From: an uncultured beta proteobacterium
GTDB taxonomy: Bacteria > Pseudomonadota > Gammaproteobacteria > Burkholderiales > Burkholderiaceae_C
NCBI GenBank assembly: GCA_903920695.1
Contig: CAIXNB010000095.1
Span: 1-38,261, forward strand
Direction of reading: 5' to 3'
Length of the DNA: 38,261 nucleotides
Below are positions 15,542 through 23,814 of the stretch, in pieces (position 1 is the first letter of the stretch; each line of letters begins with the position of its first letter). The position numbers were made by a program, and so were the translations under genes. The notes beneath the pieces are model-generated. The model was not told where the DNA came from, ran no database searches, and saw nothing but the letters and a program-made list of their open reading frames with translations.

Positions 15542-17416
15542 TCAAGCCAGGCTGTCCATGGTGCGACCAGCCAGCGCTTTGCTGATTGATGCGTTCATGC
15601 GTTCTGCGGCAAAGTGGTCGGTAGCGGCGCCCAGGGCGGCGCTGGCGGCGCGCACTTGCTGTACCGGGGCTGCGGTTTCCAGCGTGTCGGCGAGACGGAA
15701 CATGGCTTGGCGAATACGTTCCCGGTCGGCCGGATTCAGCAGTTCGGCGTCGGCCGCCAGCGCCGACGCCGTGGCATCGAGCAGGCGCCGCGCATCGACC
15801 TGCGCCTCGCGCAGGGAGCGCAGCGCCATGTCTTCCTGCGAGGCGCCAATCCCTTCCTGCAGCATGGCGGAAATCTGCTTGTCCGCCAGGCCGTAAGTCG
15901 GTTTGACCTCGATGTGCGCCTCAATGCCGCTGCCCTGTTCGCGCGCCGTCACCGACAGCAGACCATCGGCGTCAATCTGAAAACTGACGCGGATATGCAC
16001 CGAGCCCGCCACGGCGGGCGGGATGCCGCGCAACTCGAAGCGCGCCAGTGAACGGCAGTGCGCAACCGACTCGCGCTCGCCCTGCACCACGTGCAGCGAC
16101 ATCGCGGTTTGCCCATCCTTGAAGGTGGTGAATTCCTGGGCCCGTGCAATCGGCAGCGTGCTGTTGCGCGGAATGATTTTTTCCACCAGACCGCCCATGG
16201 TCTCGATGCCCAGCGAGAGTGGGCAGACATCGAGCAGCAACCAGTCGTCACCCGTGCCATTGCCGGCCAGCACATTGGCCTGCAGCGCGGCACCGATGGC
16301 CACCACTTGATCCGGGTCGATGTCTACCAGCGGCTCACGGTCAAAAAAGGCGCGCACCGCCTCGCGTGCAATTGGCATGCGCGTGGAGCCGCCGACGAGT
16401 ACCACGCCGTTGATGTCGTCAATCGTCAAACTGGCATCGCGCAGGGCGCGTTTGGTCGAGCGTATCGTGCGCTCGATCAGGCCGGCGCCCAGTTGGGCGA
16501 ACTCGGCGCGCGACAGGATGGCTTGGCGCGGCGTGCCGTCCGCCGTTGTCAGCGACAATGCCGCCGAGTCGTGCCCGGACAGCGTCTCCTTGGTAGAGCG
16601 GGCTGCCGCCAGCAGTCTGCGTTGTGCGCCCGGTGCCAGTGCCGCCAGACCTTCAATGCCGTGCTGCCGGCAAAACCACTGGGCAATGACATGGTCGAAG
16701 TCATCACCGCCGAGTGCCGAGTCACCGCCCGTGGCCAGCACCTCGAACACACCTTGGCTCAGGCGCAGGATGGAGATGTCAAAAGTGCCGCCCCCAAGGT
16801 CGTAGATCGCAAACGTGCCCTCGGCCGCCTTGTCCAGGCCATAGGCAATCGCCGCCGCCGTTGGTTCATTGAGCAGGCGAAGAACGGTCAAACCGGCCAG
16901 GCGCGCGGCGTCCTTGGTGGCCTGGCGCTGCGCATCGTCGAAATAGGCAGGCACGGTGATCACGACACCGGCCAGCGGCCCGCCCAGTGACGCTTCGGCG
17001 CGCTCACGCAAGTTGCTGAGAATCTCTGCCGACACCTGCACCGGCGAACGCTCGCCACAGATGGTGCGAATGCCCACCATGCCCGGGCCATCGGTGAATT
17101 GATAGGGCAGGCCGGTCGCCTCTTTCAAGTCCGCCAGGCTGCGGCCCATCAAGCGCTTGACCGACACGATCGTGTTCTGCGGATCATCCACCTGGCGCTG
17201 CTGTGCTTCGTGCCCCACCACAATCCCGTTACCCGCCAGATAACGCACAACCGAGGGCAACAGCATGGTCCCGTGCTCATCCGGCAGCGCCCGCGCCACT
17301 GCGCTCTGCACAGTGGCAATCAAGGAGTTGGTGGTCCCGAGATCAATCCCGGCCGCCAGCCGGTGCTGGTGCGGCGCGGCGCTCTGTCCTGGTTCCGAAA
17401 TCTGTAGCAAGGCCAT
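15542..17416 (-). CDS. hscA: HscA, Hsp70-type Fe-S assembly chaperone
   Basis: 624 residues, the normal HscA length. The ATPase domain shows [16 protein letters not shown] (residues about 21–36), [16 protein letters not shown] and [17 protein letters not shown]. The substrate-binding domain begins around [14 protein letters not shown] and includes [18 protein letters not shown]. HscA hydrolyses ATP to help release Fe-S clusters from IscU, recognising the LPPVK motif that is present in the IscU encoded upstream. The usual co-chaperone gene hscB is not in the window. Its place between iscA and nifV suggests a copy dedicated to nitrogenase, but a search of the rest of the genome is needed to show that a housekeeping hscA exists. 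Confidence 0.92.
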   Translation of the reverse strand: MALLQISEPGQSAAPHQHRLAAGIDLGTTNSLIATVQSAVARALPDEHGTMLLPSVVRYLAGNGIVVGHEAQQRQVDDPQNTIVSVKRLMGRSLADLKEATGLPYQFTDGPGMVGIRTICGERSPVQVSAEILSNLRERAEASLGGPLAGVVITVPAYFDDAQRQATKDAARLAGLTVLRLLNEPTAAAIAYGLDKAAEGTFAIYDLGGGTFDISILRLSQGVFEVLATGGDSALGGDDFDHVIAQWFCRQHGIEGLAALAPGAQRRLLAAARSTKETLSGHDSAALSLTTADGTPRQAILSRAEFAQLGAGLIERTIRSTKRALRDASLTIDDINGVVLVGGSTRMPIAREAVRAFFDREPLVDIDPDQVVAIGAALQANVLAGNGTGDDWLLLDVCPLSLGIETMGGLVEKIIPRNSTLPIARAQEFTTFKDGQTAMSLHVVQGERESVAHCRSLARFELRGIPPAVAGSVHIRVSFQIDADGLLSVTAREQGSGIEAHIEVKPTYGLADKQISAMLQEGIGASQEDMALRSLREAQVDARRLLDATASALAADAELLNPADRERIRQAMFRLADTLETAAPVQQVRAASAALGAATDHFAAERMNASISKALAGRTMDSLA

Positions 17417-17548
17417 GGTTATGTATCTTGGGTCGTACCCAGCGCGAGGCCAGGAACACCGCGGAACCGACTTCGCCGGGCCGCTGGTGTTGCCCCATTG
17501 AGGGGGGATGAGGCTACACGCAGTGAGCCATCAACGGGGGGGGGAGCC
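17417..17548. repeat. GC-rich intergenic repeat-like stretch with a G9 run
   Basis: The gap between iscA and hscA carries short inverted and repeated blocks (CCGGGCCGCTGGTGTTGCCC, GGCTACACGCAGTGAGCC) and a run of nine G residues (17536–17544). Similar blocks are, from memory, scattered between genes in Comamonadaceae. No promoter or gene is seen. It may affect expression of hscA relative to iscA. Confidence 0.4.
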
Positions 17549-17872
17549 TCATACCGCAAAGCTTTCGCCACAGCCGCAACTGGCGCGGGCGTTCGGGTTG
17601 TTGAACTTGAAGCCTTCGTTCAGGCCTTCGCGCACAAAGTCCAGTTCAGTGCCGGCCAGCATGCCCAGGCTGCGCGGGTCGACAATGACCTTGACGCCGT
17701 GAGAGTCAAAAGATTGATCCTCGGCGTTGGCGGTATCGACAAATTCCAGTGCATAGGCAAAGCCGTTGCAGCCGCTGGTCTTGACCGCCAAGCGCAGGCC
17801 GATGCCATTGCCGCGTTTTGCCAGCGATTTCGCAACGTGGCGCGCCGCCGCAGGTGTCAGGGAAACGGTCAT
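17549..17872 (-). CDS. iscA: IscA, A-type Fe-S carrier
   Basis: 107 residues from the ATG at 17872 ([20 protein letters not shown]). The three conserved cysteines of A-type carriers are present, in [13 protein letters not shown] and in the terminal [10 protein letters not shown]. The CGCGESF ending is that of IscA rather than ErpA. It carries iron or an Fe-S cluster from IscU to client proteins. It lies 11 bases after erpA in the iscU–erpA–iscA–hscA order, a compact isc-like module next to nifA. A longer frame to 17914 would overlap erpA and is not conserved. Confidence 0.9.
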   Translation of the reverse strand: MTVSLTPAAARHVAKSLAKRGNGIGLRLAVKTSGCNGFAYALEFVDTANAEDQSFDSHGVKVIVDPRSLGMLAGTELDFVREGLNEGFKFNNPNARASCGCGESFAV

Positions 17873-17883
17873 GGCATTGGCTC

Positions 17884-18261
17884 CTAAACGGAAAAGGAAC
17901 TGCCGCAACCGCAAGTGGTCTGGGCATTTGGGTTGTGAATGACAAAGCGCGAGCCTTCCAGTCCGTCCTCAAAATCGACGCGCGCACCCAGCACGTATTG
18001 CAGGCTCATGGCATCAACCACCAGGGCCACGCCTTCGGTGGTGATGAGGGTGTCGTCTTCGGCCACGGCATCGTCAAAGGCAAAGCCGTAGGTGAAACCT
18101 GAGCAACCACCACCGGTGACGTACAGACGCAGCTTGAGTTCAGGCTTGTCCTCTTCAATGATCAGTTCCGCCACCTTGGCGGCGGCGGCCGGTGTGAATT
18201 CCAGTTGGCTCGCCATGGCAGCGCACTCGCTGCTACTGCTGACGTTCGGAACTGCTTGCAT
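17884..18261 (-). CDS. erpA: ErpA-like A-type Fe-S carrier
   Basis: 125 residues from the ATG at 18261. [37 protein letters not shown] and the terminal [11 protein letters not shown] give the three cysteines. The CGCGSSF ending and long acidic insertion point to the ErpA subgroup. It carries clusters to apo-proteins. An N-terminal extension of about 15 residues ([16 protein letters not shown]) precedes the domain; an internal ATG would give a 110-residue protein beginning MASQLEFTP. It lies 35 bases after iscU. Two different A-type carriers in one nif operon, plus a third after nifB, is notable. Confidence 0.85.
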   Translation of the reverse strand: MQAVPNVSSSSECAAMASQLEFTPAAAAKVAELIIEEDKPELKLRLYVTGGGCSGFTYGFAFDDAVAEDDTLITTEGVALVVDAMSLQYVLGARVDFEDGLEGSRFVIHNPNAQTTCGCGSSFSV

Positions 18262-18296
18262 GGTGCATCCTTGGGTGTTGCAGGTTGGGAACTTGT

Positions 18297-18734
18297 CTAG
18301 CGCGTACTGGCGGCGCAGGCCAGTTGCTCGGAAACCAGGGTGCTGGCGCCGGGCGCCGGGTGGCGTGAACGGAAATCCGCCACCGCCGCCTTGATCGCGT
18401 CTTCGGCCAGGATCGAGCAATGGATTTTCACCGGCGGCAGTGCCAGTTCCTGGGCAATGTCGGCGTTCTTGATCGCCAGCGCTTCGTCGAGCGTGCGTCC
18501 GCGCACCCATTCAGTGACCAGCGAGCTCGACGCAATGGCCGAGCCGCAACCATAGGTCTTGAACCTGGCGTCTTCAATCACGCCTTCGGCGTTGACGCGG
18601 ATCTGCAGGCGCATTACATCGCCGCAGGCCGGTGCACCGACCATGCCGGTGCCAATGCTGTCCTCGGCGGCGTCAAAGCTGCCCACGTTGCGCGGGTTCT
18701 CGTAGTGGTCAACGACCTGGTCGCTGTAAGCCAT
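18297..18734 (-). CDS. iscU: IscU-type Fe-S scaffold (NifU N-terminal domain family)
   Basis: 145 residues from the ATG at 18734 ([20 protein letters not shown]). The three cluster-binding cysteines are in [20 protein letters not shown] and [11 protein letters not shown]. The HscA-recognition motif LPPVK is intact directly before the third cysteine region. It lacks the central ferredoxin and C-terminal domains of classical NifU, so it is an IscU-type scaffold serving the nif cluster. GGAG stands eight bases before the ATG. A C-terminal tail of about 15 residues ([19 protein letters not shown]) extends beyond typical IscU. It is the first gene of the minus-strand operon. Confidence 0.92.
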   Translation of the reverse strand: MAYSDQVVDHYENPRNVGSFDAAEDSIGTGMVGAPACGDVMRLQIRVNAEGVIEDARFKTYGCGSAIASSSLVTEWVRGRTLDEALAIKNADIAQELALPPVKIHCSILAEDAIKAAVADFRSRHPAPGASTLVSEQLACAASTR

Positions 18735-18782
18735 GTGGGTTCTCCGTTTTGGGGATGAATCAGGGGCAGTCCACAGCTGATT

Positions 18783-18798
18783 CGCAATTTTGGTGCCA
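18783..18798 (-). promoter_or_regulatory. Sigma-54 promoter of iscU
   Basis: The minus strand reads TGGCACCAAAATTGCG, matching TGGCAC-N5-TTGC. The start should be near 18772, with a leader of about 38 bases to the iscU ATG. I found no TGT-N10-ACA NifA site between this promoter and nifA, so activation may use a degenerate site or NifA from solution. Confidence 0.82.
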
Positions 18799-18997
18799 TG
18801 CGGCAGCGCCCTCAAATGCGTTGCCAGCGCCCAAAAAATGTTGTTTTTGTCGGCGAACGCCGGCGCCGCCTGCGAACCCTTGTCTCATTTGTCGTGAAGT
18901 GGCTGTTCGAAATTGGTGCCGTTTTTTTTGGCTCACTTCTTGCGTTCTCTCGGCTATAGCGGTGCTTTGCGCCGCGTTTCATCAACCGGAGCTCTAC

Positions 18998-20662
18998 ATG
19001 GTGAATGCACAAGCCATCGAATCCCGCCGCGAGCTCATTGCCATCTACGAGGTGAGCAAGACGCTGGCAACGTCGCTCGATATTGCCAAGACGTTTCGCG
19101 AAGCGCTGAACTATCTGCTGCAGGCTTTTGACTGGCGCCGTGCCTTTGTGGTGCTGAGTGAACCGGAAGGGCGCCTCAATGGCTTGTGCGCGGTTGGGCT
19201 GACGTGCGAGGAGCAACAGCGATTGCAGTTCCAGTCGGGCGAGGGCATTGTCGGGCGCGTCTTTGCCAATGGCATGCAGGTGGTGGTCCCCGATGTGCGC
19301 AGTGAGCCACTGTTCCTCAACCGCACGGGCGGTGCCGACCAGTCCCCGGGCGTGCCGGTGGCGATGCTGGTGACGCCGATCCGCGTTGACCGCAAGAGCA
19401 TTGGCGTGCTGGCGGTGGACTGTCTGAATCCGGGCGAGAAACGCGCTTTTTCCAATGACTTGCAGTTGCTCAAAATGGTTGTCACCCTGATGGGTCAGGC
19501 CTTGCTATTGCATCGCAGCGTCAGCGTCGCCCACGACAAACTGCAAGATGAAGCGCGGCGCATGGCCAAGGCGCTCAAGCCCAGCACGCAACTGCCGCAT
19601 GTGGTGGGCCGCTCGGCGCCGATGCAGGAAGTGTTCGACCAGGTGCACAAGGTCGCGCCGACCCGCACCACGGTACTGCTGCGCGGCGAAAGCGGCACCG
19701 GCAAGGAGGTCGTGGCGCGCGCCCTGCACAAGCTCTCGACGCGCCGCGACGAAGTCTTTGTCAGCGTCAACTGTGCGGCACTGTCGGAGTCGTTGCTGGA
19801 GAGCGAGCTGTTCGGCCACGAAAAAGGCGCCTTCACCGGCGCGCAGGCGACGCGCAAGGGCCGCTTCGAGCTGTCCAACGGCGGCACCCTGTTTCTCGAT
19901 GAAATCGGAGAGGTCTCGATGGCCTTCCAGGCCAAGTTGCTGCGCGTACTGCAGGAGCGCGAGTTCGAGCGCGTCGGTGGCAGCACGTCAGTCAAGGTTG
20001 ATGTGCGGCTGATCCTGGCGACCAACCGCAATCTGGAGCGCATGGTCAAAGCCGGTGAGTTCCGTGCTGATCTGTACTACCGCATCAACGTGGTCAACAT
20101 CCAGTTGCCGCCGCTGCGCGAACGGCGCGAAGACATCCCTGCGATGGCGCAGCATTTTCTTGAGCGTTTCAACCGCGAAAACCAGCGCAGCACCGAGTTC
20201 AGCCCGGCTGCCATGCGTGTGCTCACCAGTTGCTATTGGCCCGGCAATGTGCGCGAACTGGAAAATTGCGTGGAACGCACCGCCACCATGGCGCACAGCG
20301 AACTCATCAGCGAGCTGGCCTTTCCGTGCAGGGAAAACCGCTGCCTGACGCAAGTGCTGCACCAGATTGAACGCCAGGATGCCCTGACGACCGTTCGTCT
20401 GATCGATATTCCGATCGTGGAAGTGCCGTTGGCGCCGGCCCCGGCGGCGGCCGTCGCCGAATCTGCCGCAGTGCCGGACCCGGCGCCGGAGCAGCCGACG
20501 GCCGAAACCGATGGCAAGCCCGATGGAGAACGTGAACGTCTGATCTGGGCCATGGATCGCTGCGGTTGGGTGCAGGCCAAGGCTGCGCGCCTGCTCAAGA
20601 TCTCGCCGCGTCAGATGGGCTATGCACTGCAGAAGAACAGCATCGAAGTGCGCAAGTTCTGA
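18998..20662 (+). CDS. nifA: NifA, sigma-54-dependent activator of nif genes
   Basis: 554 residues. A GAF domain (about residues 20–170) starts after [20 protein letters not shown]. The AAA+ domain starts near [13 protein letters not shown] and has Walker A GESGTGKE (about 230), GAFTGA (about 276) that contacts sigma-54, and LFLDEIGE. Four cysteines (about 412, 424, 444, 449) are spaced C-X11-C-X19-C-X4-C, the mark of oxygen-sensitive NifA proteins of alpha- and betaproteobacteria. An Ala/Pro-rich linker leads to a Fis-type HTH ([20 protein letters not shown]). The ATG at 18998 has GGAG six bases upstream. It is divergent from iscU. No nifL is present, so redox control probably lies in NifA itself. 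Confidence 0.95.
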   Translation: MVNAQAIESRRELIAIYEVSKTLATSLDIAKTFREALNYLLQAFDWRRAFVVLSEPEGRLNGLCAVGLTCEEQQRLQFQSGEGIVGRVFANGMQVVVPDVRSEPLFLNRTGGADQSPGVPVAMLVTPIRVDRKSIGVLAVDCLNPGEKRAFSNDLQLLKMVVTLMGQALLLHRSVSVAHDKLQDEARRMAKALKPSTQLPHVVGRSAPMQEVFDQVHKVAPTRTTVLLRGESGTGKEVVARALHKLSTRRDEVFVSVNCAALSESLLESELFGHEKGAFTGAQATRKGRFELSNGGTLFLDEIGEVSMAFQAKLLRVLQEREFERVGGSTSVKVDVRLILATNRNLERMVKAGEFRADLYYRINVVNIQLPPLRERREDIPAMAQHFLERFNRENQRSTEFSPAAMRVLTSCYWPGNVRELENCVERTATMAHSELISELAFPCRENRCLTQVLHQIERQDALTTVRLIDIPIVEVPLAPAPAAAVAESAAVPDPAPEQPTAETDGKPDGERERLIWAMDRCGWVQAKAARLLKISPRQMGYALQKNSIEVRKF

Positions 20663-20704
20663 GCCTGGGTGGGCGGCGAACGCTGGACCTGCGCAACTGA
20701 CCAT

Positions 20705-20884
20705 CGCCAACTCAGCCAATCGGTGCTGGCCGCCGTTCTCAACACCAGCCTCTCCACTGTTCGCAAATGGGAAGTGGGTGACAAGCACCCCAGTGGCCCT
20801 TCGCTGAAGCTGTTAAGCCTGCTCGATCGCAAGGGGGGGAAGCAGTTCTTTGATTCAGGACGACCGCGCGCCGCACCAAAGTGA
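20705..20884 (+). pseudogene. XRE-family antitoxin/regulator, C-terminal remnant
   Basis: The frame encodes RQLSQSVLAAVLNTSLSTVR, then KWEVGDKHPSGPSLKLLSLLDRKG. This is the second half of a small Cro/C1-type HTH protein of the NadS/HigA-like group that partners RelE-type toxins. The N-terminal third and any toxin gene are missing. The remnant begins 42 bases after the nifA stop. It is the second antitoxin scar in the window and marks the boundary between nifA and the inserted protease region. Confidence 0.6.
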
Positions 20885-21126
20885 AGGTCGTTTGGTTGTT
20901 GACCCAACTACCAGCGCGAGGCAGTGTACTTGTAAGGCTGCTATGCAGCGGGATGGGGACCCGGAGGGCAGCGTCACGAGTCATTGTGTTTTGGCCGCGA
21001 ATGACTCGTTAAGGCTGGTTGCCGAAATTCGGTTTACTGATTGACGGGCCATTAAGCCGCCATTCGCTGCTGCGTTTTTGGAGATTCAACGGTTCACACA
21101 AAACTTCCTACACCGACATCAGTCAC

Positions 21127-22734
21127 TCACTGGGCTAACGGTTTGCCACATGCTACCAGCCACAACCTTTTCCCTCTGCTGTCTGGAGGGAGTGCAATCC
21201 ACTCTCCACTCTCGTCGTCAGAGAAAACAACGTCACCTTTCGCCATATTCTTTGAGCGCAAAGATGAATTGAGTCTGCGTAGTCGCTCGTTCTGACAGTC
21301 ATATTCACTTTGTGCCATGATCGATTTGTAGGGTTTGACCGATTTATTGAGCGATCTTGCCTGCTTGTAATCTACTATGTCCCACATTGTCACCGTCGCT
21401 CCATTTCGACGAATGGAAGAGGGATTGGCGTAGGTTGCATCAGATTCATCGCTATCAACCAGTACCCAACCGGCTACTGCGTTTTTATTCTGATCAACGA
21501 ACTTGCCCCACTTGTTTGCTATAACGGGATCCATTCGCCGCGCTTGACTTAACGCCTCTAAGGCGGCCGTACGATTGCCGGATTCAGCGTACGTGGTTGC
21601 GAGGATGCCCCACAAATCAGCATCCGACGGATCAATCCGAACCGTCTGTTGGTATGCCTCGATGGCCTCTGCGTAACGCATAGCTTCCGAGTACGCATCC
21701 CCAAGACTCATCCACGCAGTAAGCAGATCAGGATCAATGCGAATGGCCTGCCGATAGGCATCAAAAGCTTCGGTGTAACGCTTGAAGTCCAAGTATGAAT
21801 CCCCAAGGGCTATCCAAGCTCTATCAGCTTCAGGATTAATCTTAAGAGCTTGGCGGGCTGCCTCTATTGCTTCTGCGTAGAGCTTTAGTTGTTTTAGGGC
21901 TTTTGAGAGGTGCAACCAACCAAAGATATTTCCAGGTTGCTCTCTCGTCCAATCTTGGCACCATTCTCTCATTCCCGCCCAATTCTTTGCGGCCTCTAAG
22001 GCAATAGTTCTCTTTTCCCAATTAGCCCAACTGCGTCCTTTAGGTGTCGTGTTGTTGCGCGCTTGCAATTCATTCTTACCTGCTTGAATCTCTCCCGCCC
22101 ACTCCACCGGCATGGCGAAGTTCAGGCTTTGCCCCCCTTCGACATATAGGGTGGTAAATCCCACCAAACGCCCTTCCGCATCGAACAGCCCTCCACCGCT
22201 GGAACCTGAAGAAATCGCGGCGGTTGTCTGGATCAGCGGTGGAGGACCACCACGCAGTTGCGAAACAATGCCATTAGAGAGGGAAAGTTCTAGTCCTCGG
22301 GGCGCACCTACCGCATAGACCGACTCACCCACCTTCAATCTGCTGGCTTGCCCGAGTTGGGCTGCTTCACCTGTTAGTCCATCAGCCTCCAATAGGCAGA
22401 TGTCTTTGTCCATGTCGCCACCCCAGAGCATCGCCGTGACGAACTGCTTTCCTCTTCCTGCTAGAAGACTATCACCTCTAGCTACTACATGGCAGTTAGT
22501 TCCAATCTTGCCGGAGGGCAGAATTACCCCGCTTCCCAGAACGATTGTCTTGCCATTTGCGTCAAGTGCCTTGACTACGACAACTGAACTCTTGACTTTC
22601 TCAAACACTTGCCCGGCGCTGAGTGCATGGGCGTCAAACGCGAGCGTAGCTAATGCCAAGACCAGAATATGCCCTACCGAAAATCGAGCCATGAGGGCTC
22701 TGGTGAGATTGCTGAGGTGAAGGATAGAGGGCAT
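21127..22734 (-). CDS. Exported trypsin-like protease with TPRs and a surface-adhesin-E-like domain
   Basis: 535 residues. A signal peptide ends near LAFDAHALS; the internal ATG at 22692 (MARFSVGHIL) is an equally good start. The protease part (about 45–230) shows the catalytic order His in IGTNCHVVARG, Asp in GDMDKDICLLEAD and Ser in ISSGSSGGGLFD, as in S1C/DegP-like enzymes, but no PDZ domain follows. Instead there are three or more TPR units (ALKINPEADRAWIALGDSYL and similar, about 270–410). The C-terminus (AGWVLVDSDESDATYANPSS to LWLVACGK) resembles the surface-adhesin protein E family. It is preceded by a 77-residue gene. Codon use looks less GC-rich than in the nif genes on either side, which fits acquisition. 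The substrate is unknown. Confidence 0.8.
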   Translation of the reverse strand: MPSILHLSNLTRALMARFSVGHILVLALATLAFDAHALSAGQVFEKVKSSVVVVKALDANGKTIVLGSGVILPSGKIGTNCHVVARGDSLLAGRGKQFVTAMLWGGDMDKDICLLEADGLTGEAAQLGQASRLKVGESVYAVGAPRGLELSLSNGIVSQLRGGPPPLIQTTAAISSGSSGGGLFDAEGRLVGFTTLYVEGGQSLNFAMPVEWAGEIQAGKNELQARNNTTPKGRSWANWEKRTIALEAAKNWAGMREWCQDWTREQPGNIFGWLHLSKALKQLKLYAEAIEAARQALKINPEADRAWIALGDSYLDFKRYTEAFDAYRQAIRIDPDLLTAWMSLGDAYSEAMRYAEAIEAYQQTVRIDPSDADLWGILATTYAESGNRTAALEALSQARRMDPVIANKWGKFVDQNKNAVAGWVLVDSDESDATYANPSSIRRNGATVTMWDIVDYKQARSLNKSVKPYKSIMAQSEYDCQNERLRRLNSSLRSKNMAKGDVVFSDDESGEWIALPPDSRGKRLWLVACGKPLAQ

Positions 22735-22752
22735 CGCGACTCGCTCGAAAGG

Positions 22753-22986
22753 CTATCTCTTTGTCGAAAGCTTTACTAATGCCAAGTCAATTGATTCGGC
22801 ATAAGAAGGCCAGCGTTCTTTTGCTTCCAATGAGGTCAGGATTCTTTCTCTGGACTGGACACCTGACCCAATCAACGGCCACCCTGAATTCTCAACATAG
22901 TAAGTAACCGTTCCATCATCATTTACGCACAGCCGTTCTTCGGCGCTGTTATTTTCCCTGTGGAAAATTGTGAAAGCCATTGCCAC
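22753..22986 (-). CDS. Small hypothetical protein upstream of the protease gene
   Basis: 77 residues, MAMAFTIFHRENNSAEERLC followed by VNDDGTVTYYVENSGWPLIG and a helical C-terminus. It has no signal peptide or membrane segment. I do not recognise the family. Its stop is 18 bases before the protease gene's first ATG, so the two are probably co-transcribed. A second ATG two codons in is an alternative start. Confidence 0.5.
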   Translation of the reverse strand: MAMAFTIFHRENNSAEERLCVNDDGTVTYYVENSGWPLIGSGVQSRERILTSLEAKERWPSYAESIDLALVKLSTKR

Positions 22987-23655
22987 TCCTCAGACTTTGC
23001 GCATAAACCGATGCTAAGCAGTTATGGTTCATAAACGCGCCAATTATCCCGCGATAATCCGCGCGAATAATTCTTTGGCTGAAATACGCAACTTTGCCAA
23101 CGCAGCCGCTACATAAGAAGAGCTGGGCGTCCGTTGTTAGCCTATGGTACTCATTCGTGCGATCCGTGCTGAGCGGCTCTTCCTGGCCAGATGCGGGTAT
23201 CACTTTGATTGAATTCGCAACCACAATTCTGTCGTTCGGCTACTGGAAGCCGACCGGTATCTGGCAGTCAATTTGAACTTATGTAAGTCCGGTTGCGCGG
23301 CAAACATGAAGTCTACGACCACCTGCTGACGGGCACCCCGGTGGACTTCCAGTAACCCGCCTTTCGCCAATACCTGCTTCCGCTGCGTACTTGACTTACG
23401 AATGTACCGCGTGGCTGACCGCTTAGTGTCTGGTGGAGCCCACCAACGACACCGGCTGGTGCAGGGTATGGCAGGTCGAGTTGTGGGACTCTATTCGGTT
23501 GGGTATTTTCGAAGGGCTAGCAATACCGATAAATCTGTGAGCCGTTCACCGCAATGATGGTCAGCGAGGATTTCATGCTGGCCCTGAAAATGGTCGCGTT
23601 TCTGTTGCGGACTCTATTAGTCCACATCACTGGGCTGACCCCGCTGTGTGGGCTT
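22987..23655. other. Gene-poor stretch upstream of the nifB promoter
   Basis: No intact gene is recognised. At about 23287–23350 a frame reads RLRGKHEVYDHLLTGTPVDF and one more residue before TAA, which looks like the displaced 3' end of a protein gene I cannot name. The rest up to the first NifA site shows no convincing frame. It is probably a composite of insertion scars. Confidence 0.35.
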
Positions 23656-23671
23656 TGTCGCATCACGGACA
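23656..23671. promoter_or_regulatory. NifA upstream activator site 1 of nifB
   Basis: TGTCGCATCACGGACA fits TGT-N10-ACA exactly and lies about 80 bases upstream of the nifB sigma-54 promoter, the classical distance for NifA binding. Confidence 0.75.
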
Positions 23672-23708
23672 GCGCCGGCCACAAAGCCGCTCTGGCGGGA
23701 CAATCGCG

Positions 23709-23724
23709 TGTGCCAGATGCGACA
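23709..23724. promoter_or_regulatory. NifA upstream activator site 2 of nifB
   Basis: TGTGCCAGATGCGACA also fits TGT-N10-ACA. It is only about 30 bases upstream of the promoter, on the close side for an enhancer site, and shares a GCATC/GATGC core in inverted orientation with site 1. Confidence 0.6.
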
Positions 23725-23753
23725 AAACAGCGGCAAAAGCCCGTGTTTTGGCA

Positions 23754-23769
23754 TGGCATGGATTTAGCT
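23754..23769 (+). promoter_or_regulatory. Sigma-54 promoter of the nifB operon
   Basis: TGGCATGGATTTAGCT has the invariant GG (23755–23756) and GC (23767–23768) separated by ten bases. Transcription would start near 23780, 35 bases before the nifB ATG. Confidence 0.75.
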
Positions 23770-23814
23770 ATCAGTCCCTTAGGCAACCAACACCGGTTGC
23801 GAGAAGGGTTTGTC

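Noticed and set aside
10705-18510. Long frames antisense to fixC, fixB, fixA, nifV and hscA
   Set aside because: They are by-products of GC-rich codon use opposite well-conserved genes and have no independent support.
18900-18960. Sigma-54-like sequence TGGCTGTTCGAAATTGG upstream of nifA
   Set aside because: The GG and GC dinucleotides are not ten bases apart, so it does not meet the -24/-12 rule.
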